A stretch of DNA of 64,000 bases from Adiantum capillus-veneris (Eukaryota > Streptophyta > Polypodiopsida > Polypodiales > Pteridaceae): NCBI GenBank assembly GCA_014529385.2, contig CM043970.1:46529279-46593278 (forward strand). The letters run 5' to 3'. The notes under the pieces were generated by a model. It made no database searches, had not been told where the DNA came from, and was given only the letters and a program-made list of their open reading frames with translations. Within the stretch, counting starts at the first letter, position 1. Every line of letters starts with the position of its first letter. Shown here in pieces: positions 34,658-44,872 of this stretch. The translations under genes and the position numbers were made by a program.

Positions 34658-35097
34658 TGTAGACAATGGGAACATATGCTAGTCAAAAAGTCAACAGGAG
34701 CTCGTAAATACCGAACTCGATTATTGCAATAACTATACAGGAGACAGTCAGTTAGAGACCTGGTCCAACGGCCATAAATAGGATCCACTATTCATTTTGT
34801 GGGTTACCTCTTACTACTATCACAAAGTCTAGTGTCTTGGAGCTCATTATGCTCTTGTACTCTTTTGTCACTAAGTCCAGAGAAGAATTTGGATCATACT
34901 ATTGTACTCCAGTTATATTGATCTGAATACACATTTCAGTTCATCTCGTTCCAGTTTCCATTTCAGTCCCAGTCTTGTACTTAATTTCCGTCTGTTTGTT
35001 TTGATATCTAAAGTCTCTATCTAATTTTGTTGCCTAGTCTGAACTAACTCTAATTGACCAACTTGGAATAGCTATCACAAGTGACCAGCTTATTCCA
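34658..35097 (+). repeat. 3' LTR of gypsy C (~440 bp)
   Basis: TGTAGACAATGG...CTTATTCCA, aligned with 28564-29004. Confidence 0.82.
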
Positions 35098-35639
35098 GTG
35101 CCCCAAACTCACACATTCCTTTCCATTGTCTTTGCCAAGGTGAAACATTGGTGCATATTATTTGATGCATTCGTAAAAGTAGATGATAGCCATGTGGGAC
35201 GTAGTCGAGGAGGGATCCCTAGTAGGTGCTATCAACTTCTGTTTATAGGTGTTGCCATCTATTTTAGTTTCTATTGAACCTTGTGATACCATGACTTTAT
35301 CCTTTTTCTTGCCTAATGCTTTCAAGCAAGACCCCTTTGAGGATAGAGGGAGTCTTGACTGAGATGCTTATTATCCATTTGATTGAGATCTGGTGTTGTC
35401 TTTTATGAAAGATATTGTCATATAATGCTACTTCTTCAATGTTGGGCATGTCAACCAATGTAAACGCTTTATGCTATGTATTCATCACATGCTTTGAAAA
35501 GTAAGTTGTAGTTTGTACAAACCACATTTGAAATCATTTTCAATTTTACAACTTTTAGTGATTTCCATATTAGAATCTATATAGCATGGCATAGATCTTG
35601 TACAACAAAGCACACCCATTAGTTAGCTTTATTATTGGC

Positions 35640-36010
35640 TAATTGTCAATGAAAGAAAAAGAGGTGGGCCATCAGTTAGCTAATTCCCTACAATGTGATT
35701 TCATTGGCCCCATTTCTTTTTTATGGCCTTCATTAATCCTCTTGGTGAAGAAGAAAGATGGATCTACATACATGGGCATTGACTAAATTCCATGACAAGC
35801 ATTAATAAATGTTTGCTACCAAGGGTTGATGAGTTGTTGGATTATTCCAAACTGCAAGAGATTTTATGAAGGCGATATGCCTGAAAATATAAACAAGGTT
35901 ATATATAATTGATGTCATCTATATTGACACTGAAAATTGTTTTGGGCATCACAAGCTCTTTGTTATGCCCTTTACGCTAAACAATGTCTAAAAAACGTTT
36001 ATGACACAAA
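35640..36010 (+). pseudogene. gypsy RT fragment, N-terminal part
   Basis: Broken frames on the plus strand show LVKKKDGSTYMGID, then CLLPRVDELLD, then GHHKLFVMPFTLNN. These correspond to successive conserved blocks of gypsy RT. It lies outside the 3' LTR of element C, so it is a separate relic. Confidence 0.7.
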
Positions 36011-36770
36011 AATAAAGATGATGCCCAAATCTAGGTAAATATATCACATTTACCTTGTGATTTCCTTATAATGCTTTGAAAGAGGAACCCTTATAGCATC
36101 TTAGTTTTAGAATTTTGTTTACAAGAACTCCAAACCATGGACATGATTTGTGAAGTTTTGCTATTAAAAAAATCATTATCTTGGTCATGTGGATTTTGTG
36201 ATGCTATTAAGATGGACCTTAACAAAGTTGAGTTCTTGGCCACATTGTGGAGATGAGAGATTGTAAATATTATTATGAAATGGTTAGTCTTTATTAAAAT
36301 TTTGTGAGTCCCACAATGGGCCCACCTATCACTTGGGGCAAAGAGAAAGATCGTAGCTTTGAGACACTTGAGAACTTGTACACCCAGAAGGGGCTTGAGA
36401 TCTCTATACATATCCATGTATTTACAATTGTACATCGCTATACATGTACATCCACAAGTTGTCCTAATGTCCAAGAATGGGTGGCATCCAATGAATACAT
36501 CTCGTGAGCCTTGAACCCTCTACCATGGGGTTGTATCGTGAAGGCTCGGTCTACAATGCTACACTCTTTGGGTAATTGAACCGCTTCTACCATGGACTAT
36601 AGAAATATGCTCATAATTTTCCTTCATAGCATCAAGTCGTGCATTTGGGTGGCCGTATTTAGTCTCTTGTGCATGGCCAAATAACTTAATGGTGACACAG
36701 AAATTATGGGGCTAAAAAAAACGTGCAACCATATAATTTTGGAGCAGTAATATAATGCGAAGCTTCCTCT
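36011..36770. other. No gene seen
   Basis: AT-rich sequence between the RT relic and the H2A.X promoter region. A 127-codon minus-strand open frame (36091-36474) has no recognisable motif. Confidence 0.55.
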
Positions 36771-36772
36771 AC

Positions 36773-36779
36773 TATAAAG
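36773..36779 (+). promoter_or_regulatory. TATA box near H2A.X
   Basis: actataaagc. A transcription start about 30 bp downstream would give a short leader (cttcaacaaaacagcagcaa) ending in a cacag|gtgag donor at 36826. The best acceptor before the H2A.X start is at 37334-37335, 15 bp before the ATG, which implies a 5' UTR intron of about 510 bp. The box could instead belong to the small secreted-peptide ORF in between. Confidence 0.4.
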
Positions 36780-36895
36780 CGCCATAGCTTCCTGCCGAAG
36801 CTTCAACAAAACAGCAGCAACACAGGTGAGGTCCCTATCGCCATAGCCATGGTGATTTTTAGCTTGTCTGTGCTTTTTCTGTTTGTCTTCTCTGT

Positions 36896-37138
36896 ATGTT
36901 TCATCGCCGTAGCTGTCTTCAAAGGTCCGACCTTATCAAGCTTTGCCTCGTGCTGATCCTTGCTTTAGCATATGTGATTTCAGCAGATGCACTAGTTGCA
37001 TGTGATTGCCAAAGGAACCCGACAAGAAGGCATCAAGCAAGCATGTAATCGGGACTGTTTGTGCTAATCATGCAAGGTGAACTTGTTCCTTGCCCGCATG
37101 CGAGGACATAAGTGCATCCTGGAGTGTGTGTGCATGCA
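36896..37138 (+). pseudogene. Relic of a small secreted Cys-rich peptide gene
   Basis: The ATG at 36896 opens 50 codons to TAA at 37046. The product has a basic start, a hydrophobic run (LCLVLILALAYVISADA) and a plausible cleavage site, then a C-x-C motif. A 4-bp tandem repeat (caagcaag) near 37035-37042 shifts the frame. In the shifted frame downstream sequence carries two C-x3-C-x-C motifs and one internal TAA. Cysteines spaced like this are typical of small secreted plant defence or signalling peptides, but I cannot assign a family. A second signal-like ORF starts at 36849. Confidence 0.4.
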
Positions 37139-37350
37139 TACAGAGATAATGCCACTTTAACATAATTTTGTTTATTCTTGGTGATCATGTTTTGTAATTT
37201 TTGTGTAAGGTTCTTGATGTCATATTCGTGCCATCAGTCGCAATATTCGAATGTTTTGTGCAAGGTGCTGTTTTGTTGAAAAATTGCATGACTGGATTTT
37301 TCTTTTTTATGTTGGCACCTTCTTGGTACATCAAGTTCTTATAATCCACA

Positions 37351-38568
37351 ATGGCGGCTGGTGGAAGAGGTAAGCCCAAAAACAGCAAGTCTGTTTCTCG
37401 CTCCCAAAAGGCGGGCTTGCAGTTTCCGGTTGGAAGGATTGCCAGGTTTCTGAAGAAGGGAAAATACGCTGAGCGCGTAGGAGCTGGTGCTCCTGTCTAC
37501 TTGGCTGCTGTCATGGAGTACCTTGCAGCGGAGGTAATCTCTTCGATATGCTATATCATCGACTGGCGAACTTGAAGTTACTGTGTTTGATCACATTGAT
37601 GGCCCCTTTCATTTTGTTTTGTTTTATTTTATTTTGTTCTCGACTTGTAAACACTAGGATTAACGCGTAATTTGAAATATGTGTCATGTACTCTGGATTG
37701 ACATTATCGTATTATCTTCTCAATTTATTGTGCATTGCTTTGTGACATTCTGTTGCTCTTTGTCATATCCTGGGGGGATCCACATAAGTGTAGCAGGTGA
37801 GTTCATCCGTAGGGGTTTCTATATTTCAAAGACTTATAGAATTACATGTACAAGAGGGGTTTTATAATAGAATTTTGAGAAAAAGTTACAGGTTCATGAA
37901 GGGAAAGGGGTTGTTTTACTCGTGGTGAAGGGAAAGGGGTTGTTTTACAGAGGGATTTTAAAAATACAAGTAGAAGGTGACCCTCCGTATCATGCATCGT
38001 GGCAAAACCAGCTGAGCTGCTTGATTGCTTTCTTATTTTTTGTCTGTTTGAGTTACTATCGCTTCTGCAAGAGACTTATAAGAGTTTGTTGATTTTTCCC
38101 CCATTCTCTAATATGTGATATCGATGTGCTAAGTAGTTTGAGGTAATTTTTTAAGATGCTTGTTGTGGTAAAAATGATGGGTAAGCCAGGAAGAAATATG
38201 ATAGTAAGTTCTCATGGTGATCAATTACAAGACAATCAACTATCTTCTGCATCATGCATAGCATTGACAAATGCTACGACACTCCTCGTCGATGACATTA
38301 GGATGATTGCTGCTCTGAAATATTCTTCTTGAATGTTACATCGCAGGTTCTGGAGCTTGCAGGAAATGCTGCCCGTGACAACAAGAAAAACAGGATCATT
38401 CCGAGGCACATTCAGCTTGCAGTCCGAAACGACGAGGAGCTCAGTAAACTTTTGGGCAATGTGGTAATTGCAAGTGGAGGTGTTCTGCCTAATATTCATG
38501 CCACACTGCTACCAAAGAAGTCTGCCAAGGGAAAGGGTGAAGCCGGAGGAGCATCACAGGAGTACTAG
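37351..38568 (+). CDS. H2AX: Histone H2A.X (exons 37351-37533 and 38347-38568)
   Basis: Two exons encode 134 residues. The protein is a core histone that pairs with H2B in the nucleosome; the X form is phosphorylated at its C-terminal SQ motif at DNA double-strand breaks. Visible features: Lys/Ser-rich N-tail, [15 protein letters not shown] at 20-34, [20 protein letters not shown] at 39-58, acidic patch NDEEL at 89-93, docking region [12 protein letters not shown], and C-terminal SQEY at 131-134. Length suits H2A.X. The 813-bp phase-0 intron (GTAATC...CGCAG) splits AAE|VLEL, the usual plant H2A intron site. The start ATG is the only one in frame with a normal H2A N-terminus. Angiosperm H2A.X typically ends SQEF, so Tyr is notable. 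The frame is intact and probably functional. Confidence 0.97.
37534..38346 (+). other. H2A.X intron (813 bp)
   Basis: GT donor after GCGGAG and AG acceptor before GTTCTGG. The interior is T-rich, with a short direct repeat (gtgaagggaaaggggttgttttac at about 37896 and 37925) and no other feature. Confidence 0.9.
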
Positions 38569-39575
38569 CGAAAGTCAGACAGGGAAGGAAAGAAGGCATC
38601 CTTTTCTCCCAATTTGATGAGCTTTCGCTTGGAAACATTTTTCGGAGCATTATAAAAGTATGCCTTTTTTGAAACATCCCATAAGCAAGGGTACTGCAAG
38701 CAGAGATTCTGATTGATGTCTCTCATATACGACATTTTCTCAATACAACATGCGTTTATACTTTCAAACTTGATATTTTTTTATCTTCAACAATGTGCCC
38801 ATTATGTCAACCTCTCTTTAATCATGTTATGCATGCTAGGTGTGTTTATTCTCGACAAAGAGTGGGTGTTTGCGGCCCCAATTTCTGGTTTTATAAACCT
38901 TTGTTTTTGCTTGGGAGGTGTTCAACATGGAGCTCACAGTCTTCAAGACTACAGATGAGCATGGCTCGGGAAAGGTAGTTTCGCTTTATTGAAAACCTGT
39001 TCAAATTCAAAAAAACGAGTGCCTCAAATTTTTGCAAGGACAGGAGTCCCGGCTCGAATTTCAAGATTTTGACTTGGAAATCTCAAATTTTCCTTCTCAA
39101 ATATGGTTTTCACCTTCTCATAAAGGGGTGCCGGTTTTGTCCCGAGCTCCACTACAGAGATTGCAAGAGTCATTGACTTTATGATGAGATGTCATCGCCA
39201 ATTTTGCTTTGATTGGTCTCGTGGGCCACGAGATGTTAATAAACCTTTCTTTCTTTCTTCTTTGCAGGTTACAGCAGAAGTATCGGTCTGAACTTTTTAG
39301 ATAATTGTAAGCACTGGAGATTTGTGAGAATTTTACTTGTTTCAATTCAGATGGGCAATAGTGTATTCATGAAAGTTTGTTTCATACAATCAGCGGCTCG
39401 ATGGAATTAGGATAAGGTAGTCGAATGTGTAGCACAGTGAATGTACAGAGGTTGGGGACTAAGTTGCCATTGGACCTTCAGTTTCAAAATGGAAGTAATC
39501 AGTGCTCAAAAACTTTTTTTTTTCTGAAATTTTGACATAAAGTTGGTTATATTTGAGGATTTTTAGTTTAAATTT
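38569..39575 (+). other. H2A.X 3' flank; nothing else recognised
   Basis: Probable 3' UTR at its left end. I see no exact AATAAA nearby. Small open frames show no motif. Confidence 0.5.
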
Positions 39576-40460
39576 CATATGTCCAAGAAGGGAATGGAAA
39601 TCTTGTCTCGTTCTAGTTATTTGCCTGGCTTTTCATTTAATGATTTTGAATTCTGTGAACATTGTCTGTATGGTAAGCAAACACAGCAGTCACATAAGCA
39701 TAGAAGCAGTAGAAGAGATACACAGTTGGGCACTTGTTCATAGTGATTTGTCTGGACCTATGCCTAACCTATCTCTAGGGGGAGCTTTTTACTTTATGAC
39801 ATTTATAGATGATTACTCGAGGAAAGTATGGGTTTACTTTCTCAAGCACAAGGATGAAGCGTTTAGTGTTTTCAAAACGTTTGTGACACTTGTGGAGAAT
39901 CAGAGTGGCAAGAAGCTTAAATGCTTATGCACTGACAATGGTGGAGTATGTTTCAAAGGCCTTTCAGGACTTTTGTGAGTCAAAAGGTATAAAACGTGGA
40001 CTTATTGCTCCTTACAATCCTCCTCAAAATGGTGTTGCTGACAGGATGAATAGGACCATACAAGAGAAGGTCAGAAGTATGTTGTCTAATGCACAGCTGC
40101 CAAATGGGTTTTGGGTTGAAGCTGTATCAACAGCTGTTCATCTTGTAAATAGATCTCCTAGCAAGGTTTTGTAAAAGGATTCAGTGCCAGAGATGGTATG
40201 GTCAGGCAAAATACCCTCATACAAGCATCTCAGAGTCTTTGGCTGTGAGGCATATACTCACGTTCCAAAGGAATTTAGGAACAAACTTGAGCCAAAGAGT
40301 AAAAAGTGCATCTTTCTAAGCTATGGTAATTCTGGTGAGATGGGGTACAGACTTTGGGATCTTGAATCCAGAAAGGTTGTCCGCAGCAATGATGTTCACT
40401 TTAATGGATCCAAATATCATTCTAAATCAGAGAGGGTTGAGGAGATTAGAAGAGTTGTCT
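39576..40460 (+). mobile_element. Internal slice of a copia pol without termini (fragment G)
   Basis: 885 bp matching 45286-46169 of copia D at roughly 96-97% by eye. It covers the end of the integrase zinc region, the integrase core and the following linker. It starts and stops inside the gene with no LTR, PBS or PPT. It shares the damaged GGAGTATG site of D (frameshift at the D-N-G-G position), has an extra G near 39729 and a TAA near 40174. Flanks show similar phrases (aaattttgacataaa at about 39528, aaatttagacataaa at about 40497). Confidence 0.9.
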
Positions 40461-41731
40461 AAGTTTGTAGTAGGTATTCTGACCTTCAAAGTTTAAAATT
40501 TAGACATAAATCTCAAAGTTTGTAGGTGGGATTGCAATTTGGAGCATTGAAGGAAATGGAGTGTTCAAATCTCGACCTTGTTACATTTCTTTCTTTCATC
40601 TCCAATTGTCAATGGTATCATAACCCTGGTTGTCCTCTTTCAAGTTTCGTGGCCTCTCAAAGGATGGTTCTAGCACCCATTGTTCTGAGCAGGAAATTGG
40701 CTGTTTGTGCTGCTAGTGGATGGTAAGGGTGTTTACAGGATCATCTACAGTACTTAGAAGCTTTTTCTGTCCAGATTCCAAAGAAAGTGAGAATTCATGA
40801 TTGCGTCACATGGCCTTTAAAGATAGTTTTATAACTTTCATTGACCAGGGAGCAAAATTTAGAGTTGAAGCTACCATGCACTAAAAGTTCTTTCACGACC
40901 CCTTTTTTTCTTTCGAGAAAATTGGACGTATCGCATAATTTAGATCCAACAATTGACTTGGTTCATTTAGAGTTTGTTTGTTATATCTGTTCTTGAAGAT
41001 AAAAACTAAAAGAAAGATCTTTTTGTCCTTGTAACCTAGGTTTACTTCTACCAGGAAACTTAATTCTAGTCAATTTTGAGGATTCACTTTTTGAATGATG
41101 CCAAATGGGGATTCCCTTGGTGTTTCTGATTTGCCAAAAATGCTTGCTAAATATATGAAAGGTTAAGCCTTGCAATGATTAATAGATGTAGCCAGGCGGA
41201 CTATGGACTACATTGTGTGATCTTGATTTGCAATGTGAATTTTTAGGCTAAGCGGGTCCAAAAAAATGCCTAGGGCACTTCCAACGTAAGAAACAATCAC
41301 AACTTCAACCGCTCGAGATGATTGTATTTGTAGAACGATTCTCAAAATTTTACACTGTTGAAATATAATATCGTATGTTGGGCCTTGTCTCTTGTGAGCA
41401 TGCTCCAAAACATGCATGTATTGCATGATGCTATATTAACATGAGTGCTTGTTACATCTATTGAAAGCAAACTACTACATACCACTCCATCGCTTCCTGA
41501 GGATAATTTGCTATTTATGTAGCCTACATTGTTGTTTTTATGGATGCCAAGCTTTTGAGTTGGCCTTTGCGAACAATTTATCTCTAAAATTATCTTCATT
41601 TGTTATTTTTTTAATTACATCATGCACCTTGTGACCGGTCATGTACAAGTCTGATGGGAATGGGATCGAAATGCTAGGGTGGATGGAAGACAAAAAGATA
41701 ATGCACACAAGTGAGTGTGTGTAAGCTAGAT
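40461..41731. other. No gene seen
   Basis: AT-rich sequence. No open frame with a motif and no element ends. Confidence 0.6.
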
Positions 41732-42092
41732 TGTTACTCAAGCGAATTAGGTTCCAAGATAGATTAACTTGGACTCATAAACACGATCTTGAGTAGTTTG
41801 CTAACCCATCACAAGCTCACCATAAACAAGAGAGATGTAATGCAAACTTGGAATGGATTTGTTTATTCATGAAAGGAGCTTTAAGTAGCTCTACAGCCTT
41901 GCATCATTACATGTGGGATAATTCCACTCTTCTCTCATTCACTCACACTCTAGTGACTCTAGGACAAAGCTCATACCTTACAATCCTCCTCTTGAGGTTT
42001 GGACTAGGACAATACATTGAAGATTCTCTATCCACTAAGAATGATACATAGTATCCACATAGGATGTCAATACATATCCACAAAGGATGACA
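41732..42092 (-). repeat. 3' LTR of element F (361 bp)
   Basis: On the minus strand starts TGTCATCCTTTGTGG right after the purine tract and ends CTTGAGTAACA. The partner LTR is not seen in the window. Confidence 0.65.
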
Positions 42093-42128
42093 AAAAATCC
42101 TCCCCTTGAAGTTGAGAGGCTACAATCT

Positions 42129-42792
42129 TCACAGTATGTCGTCGCAGTAGACAAGGTTGTTCTCGCCTTGGTCTTCGTTTTCTTCTTCGTCCTCTACCAC
42201 ATGAGTTGATCCTCTTACAGGTTTCTTGCCTTTGTAGTTTCTATTGTTGTTGCTGTCATTCTTGCTTTCTCAACTTGAGTAGCATCAAGAAGGAGGATGT
42301 CCCTTTTTACCACATTTGTTGTAAGACTTGTTGGTGTAGCAATCATTTGCTACATGTCCCATTCTCCCACAATCATAACACTTATTTACACTTGACGATA
42401 ATGTTGAATACCTTCCCCTAGGTGATGATACAACAAAAAGAACCGGCTCCAGTTGTTCAAGACGTCATCAAAAGCACGGCCACTTTGTCATCTTCCAATA
42501 CCTCGCACTGGATGTAAGTGAGTTGCGTGACAATGCTCTTAAGCCTATTAACTAAGTTAGCAATACCCTCCCCTTCAATCATAGTGAGTTTGTAAAGTTG
42601 TCTTTTGAGACTGACCTTACTCCTTTTAGCCCTAGCTCCAAAATTGCTCTCTAGAACTCGCAAGGCTTCATATGCACGCTTACATTCGTCTATGAAATGC
42701 ACATTGTTGTTATGTAAGGAAGTGATGATAATTCATAAGACTTGTTCATTTTGGCTAAACTTATGGAGTGATTGTGTATCAGTTTGGTCATA
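42129..42792 (-). pseudogene. copia-type gag of element F
   Basis: Minus strand: QSLHKFSQNEQVL, HFIDECKRAYEALRVLESNF and RQLYKLTMIEGEGIANLVNR show the gag capsid region. CYDCGRMGHVANDC and a second knuckle CGKKGH near 42300-42400 follow, then an acidic tail (VVEDEEENEDQGENN) and TGA. A frameshift near 42457 and a few stops make it defective. Confidence 0.85.
42788..42792 (+). repeat. TSD tcata of element E (left copy)
   Basis: tcata here and at 53415-53419 immediately flank the TG and CA ends of element E. Confidence 0.9.
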
Positions 42793-42903
42793 TGTCATGC
42801 CAAGGGTAGGACTATAGGAGGGCATGCCCTGGCCAAGGACAGACGAATACACATGCGGTACAGGGCTATATATAGCTAAGAGCCAGAGGGCCAAGGGCCT
42901 ATA
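42793..42903 (+). repeat. 5' LTR of element E, left piece
   Basis: TGTCATGCCAAGGGTAGG... to ...ccaagggcctata. It continues at 48164 after the copia D insertion. The intact copy is 53250-53414. Confidence 0.93.
42899..42903 (+). repeat. TSD ctata of copia D (left copy)
   Basis: ctata precedes the TGTTGGGG start of copia D and is repeated at 48159-48163. Confidence 0.93.
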
Positions 42904-43095
42904 TGTTGGGGTATAAAGCCCAATGTGGTCGCCCAGGTAAGTGGGCGGGCCGCCAGGTATGTACACATATTCTTTTGTAAAAACCTAATAAGAACTCACT
43001 ATGCTCTACACATTACAGTAGAGCGAGTTCACCATACCATCGTGCTCTTCTTCTCTCACTCTCTCTCGCGTCGCACTTCCGCTTGTACTCCTTCA
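42904..43095 (+). repeat. 5' LTR of copia D (192 bp)
   Basis: TGTTGGGGTATAAAGCCC...GTACTCCTTCA. Confidence 0.93.
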
Positions 43096-43097
43096 AC

Positions 43098-43111
43098 TAG
43101 TATCAGAGCTC
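43098..43111 (+). other. PBS of copia D
   Basis: tagtatcagagctc: initiator-Met PBS with one change at the second base. Confidence 0.88.
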
Positions 43112-43710
43112 AGATCGAGGCTCGGGGCAGCATTTGCAGGTAGCCAGAGTCACCTGCTCAGATTGGAGTGAGATTCGACAAGCGAAGACACGGCCCCAAA
43201 TCCTGTGGGACCGCCCAAAGCGCTTGGTGTTCTCAGAATTTCATTCTGAGGTCATCTTGGCCACCGTTCGGCTTCCACAAAGCTCTGCGTAGGCCATTTT
43301 TGACTACGTGGTCTTGACGGCCGACTCTGCAAATTTGAGGTTTTGGCCTACGACTGCAGGTGCTGAGGATATCGGCACTCCCAGAATGCTGATTTGTGGC
43401 TGTCTACGCATCGAAGGACGGCTCATAGTTCTTGGAGGCGTGTCACATACGACACGAACGCATCTACACACAGACTGTAAGCGACATCCACTAGTTCATC
43501 AGGTAGCTTGTGTTTGTTGCTTGATATTCCAGATTTCATCCTGACATTGCAGGTACTTCCACATGGGATGTATTGTCAGAGATGATGTATGTCTGTTGAG
43601 GGTTTGCTAGCTGTGAGTCACCCAGCAAACAACCGCCGCAGCGGTTACAGCATATAGTGGGAAATTTGTGGATGTATGACTTTGTGGGAAGTCTATGTAT
43701 TGTCAGATTT

Positions 43711-43744
43711 ACTGCAGCCTTTGTTGAGGGTCGAGTGAGGTTTT
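43711..43744 (+). other. Leader motif shared with element 1
   Basis: actgcagcctttgttgaggg followed by tcgagtgaggtttt. It is the same as 1583-1616 apart from one inserted t. It lies about 600 bp after the PBS here and about 475 bp after it in element 1. Confidence 0.85.
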
Positions 43745-44092
43745 ATTGAGCTGGGGGATTCTCGAATGTTGAGATCCTTTCGGTGATACAGGTCTTGGAG
43801 CGATCCCTCGAGCACCCTTAGATAGGCAGCTAGGATGTATTGATTGTGAGTTAGACAGTTGGGATTGCATCTTTGCTTTACTGCCATTGAGGCATTGTCG
43901 CAGTCTATGCTTACAGGACAGTGAGAGACAGTACAGGTGCAGGACAGGTTTACCCACATCTTACAGTGTTAGAGAGACAGTGGTTTTTTGAGCTGTTTTT
44001 GGTCTGTTTTTTTAGTACACCAGAGCCATTTTACAAAGGAGCTCTGCCAAAATTTCTACAGAATCTGAAGCTTTCTTGGTTCATTTGACAGG

Positions 44093-44872
44093 TTGTGGAG
44101 CGAAATGGATGAATTGGCACTTTTGACCATTATGCTGACTTTGGCAGAAAGCGTTTACTTCAATGTAGCAGACGAGATGTCGGCTTATGAAGCATGGACA
44201 AAGCTGAGTGATCTTTATGAGAAGCAGAGTGGAGCTTCACAGGTATACTGGCTTAAGAAGCTTGTTGACTTGAAGATGAAAGAAGGGACACCTATGTCCA
44301 ATCATCTGAATGAATTCAACACCATCTACAGTCCGTTGTCAGCTCAAGGTGTCAAGTTTGATGAACCTGTTAGAGCTATGTTCGTGTTGATCACATTGTC
44401 GGAAAGTTGGGACACTTTTCACACAGCTTTGAGTAATTCTGCACCTCCAGATGGTTTGACCATAGCAGGTGTAGAAAGAAGTCTGCTTACTGAAGAAACC
44501 AACAGAAAGACAATGGACAAAGGCAAAGGAACAGCCTTAGTTTTCAAGGGAAGGACCAAAGAAAAGTACAAAGGTGGAAAGAGGAATCAGTCTCGTAGCA
44601 AGTCATGCAGTGCTAAAGTCAAGAGTGACATAGAATGCTACCATTGTGGCAAGAAGGGTCACATGAAAAGAGACTGCAGAGAATGGAAAGCAGAAAAAGG
44701 CAAAGAGAAAGCTGAAGATCATGGTGAGAAGAACAAATCCTCAGTGAAGATTCAAGAAATAAATGTGACAAACACTGTTGCAGAGGATGACAGTCTAGTG
44801 TCAGGAGACATCTACTTCTTGAAGAATACAATGGACTCAGCTCTCTTACAACATCTGATGGAAATGCACTGA
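44093..44872 (+). pseudogene. copia gag of element D, N-terminally truncated
   Basis: 259 codons open, starting inside the capsid region (WSEMDELALLTIMLTLAESV). The usual N-terminal part of copia gag, about 60 residues, is missing and no ATG suits the start, so a deletion joined the leader to gag. UBN2-like capsid sequence leads to a zinc knuckle CYHCGKKGHMKRDC near 44637-44678 and a Lys/Glu-rich tail. The protease follows in another frame. Confidence 0.85.

Larger units (their letters stand above)
28564..35097 (+). mobile_element. Ty3/gypsy element C (plus strand), old, with copia insert
   Basis: Two divergent LTRs (28564-29004 and 34658-35097) flank gag, RT, RNase H and integrase in gypsy order. 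A purine tract (aaagaaaagggggaagaaaa) directly precedes the 3' LTR. Many stops and frameshifts mark an old copy. A copia 3' part (about 32750-34019) interrupts it after integrase. No matching target-site duplication was found, so one end may be altered. Confidence 0.85.
41732..42792 (-). mobile_element. gag-only copia-type element F (TR-GAG-like), minus strand
   Basis: Reading leftward: gag with a UBN2-like part and two zinc knuckles, a stop at 42129, a polypurine tract (cttcaaggggaggatttt) at about 42095-42112, then an LTR (41732-42092, TGTCATCC...GAGTAACA). There is no protease, integrase, RT or RNase H and no room for them. The gag is cut at 42792 by element E; the remaining 5' part should lie beyond 53414, but I could not identify it with certainty. 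Confidence 0.75.

Noticed and set aside
28559-35102. Target-site duplication for gypsy C
   Set aside because: attcc and gtgcc do not match, so insertion ends remain uncertain.
36091-36474. 127-codon minus-strand frame upstream of H2A.X
   Set aside because: No recognisable domain; composition fits chance in AT-rich DNA.
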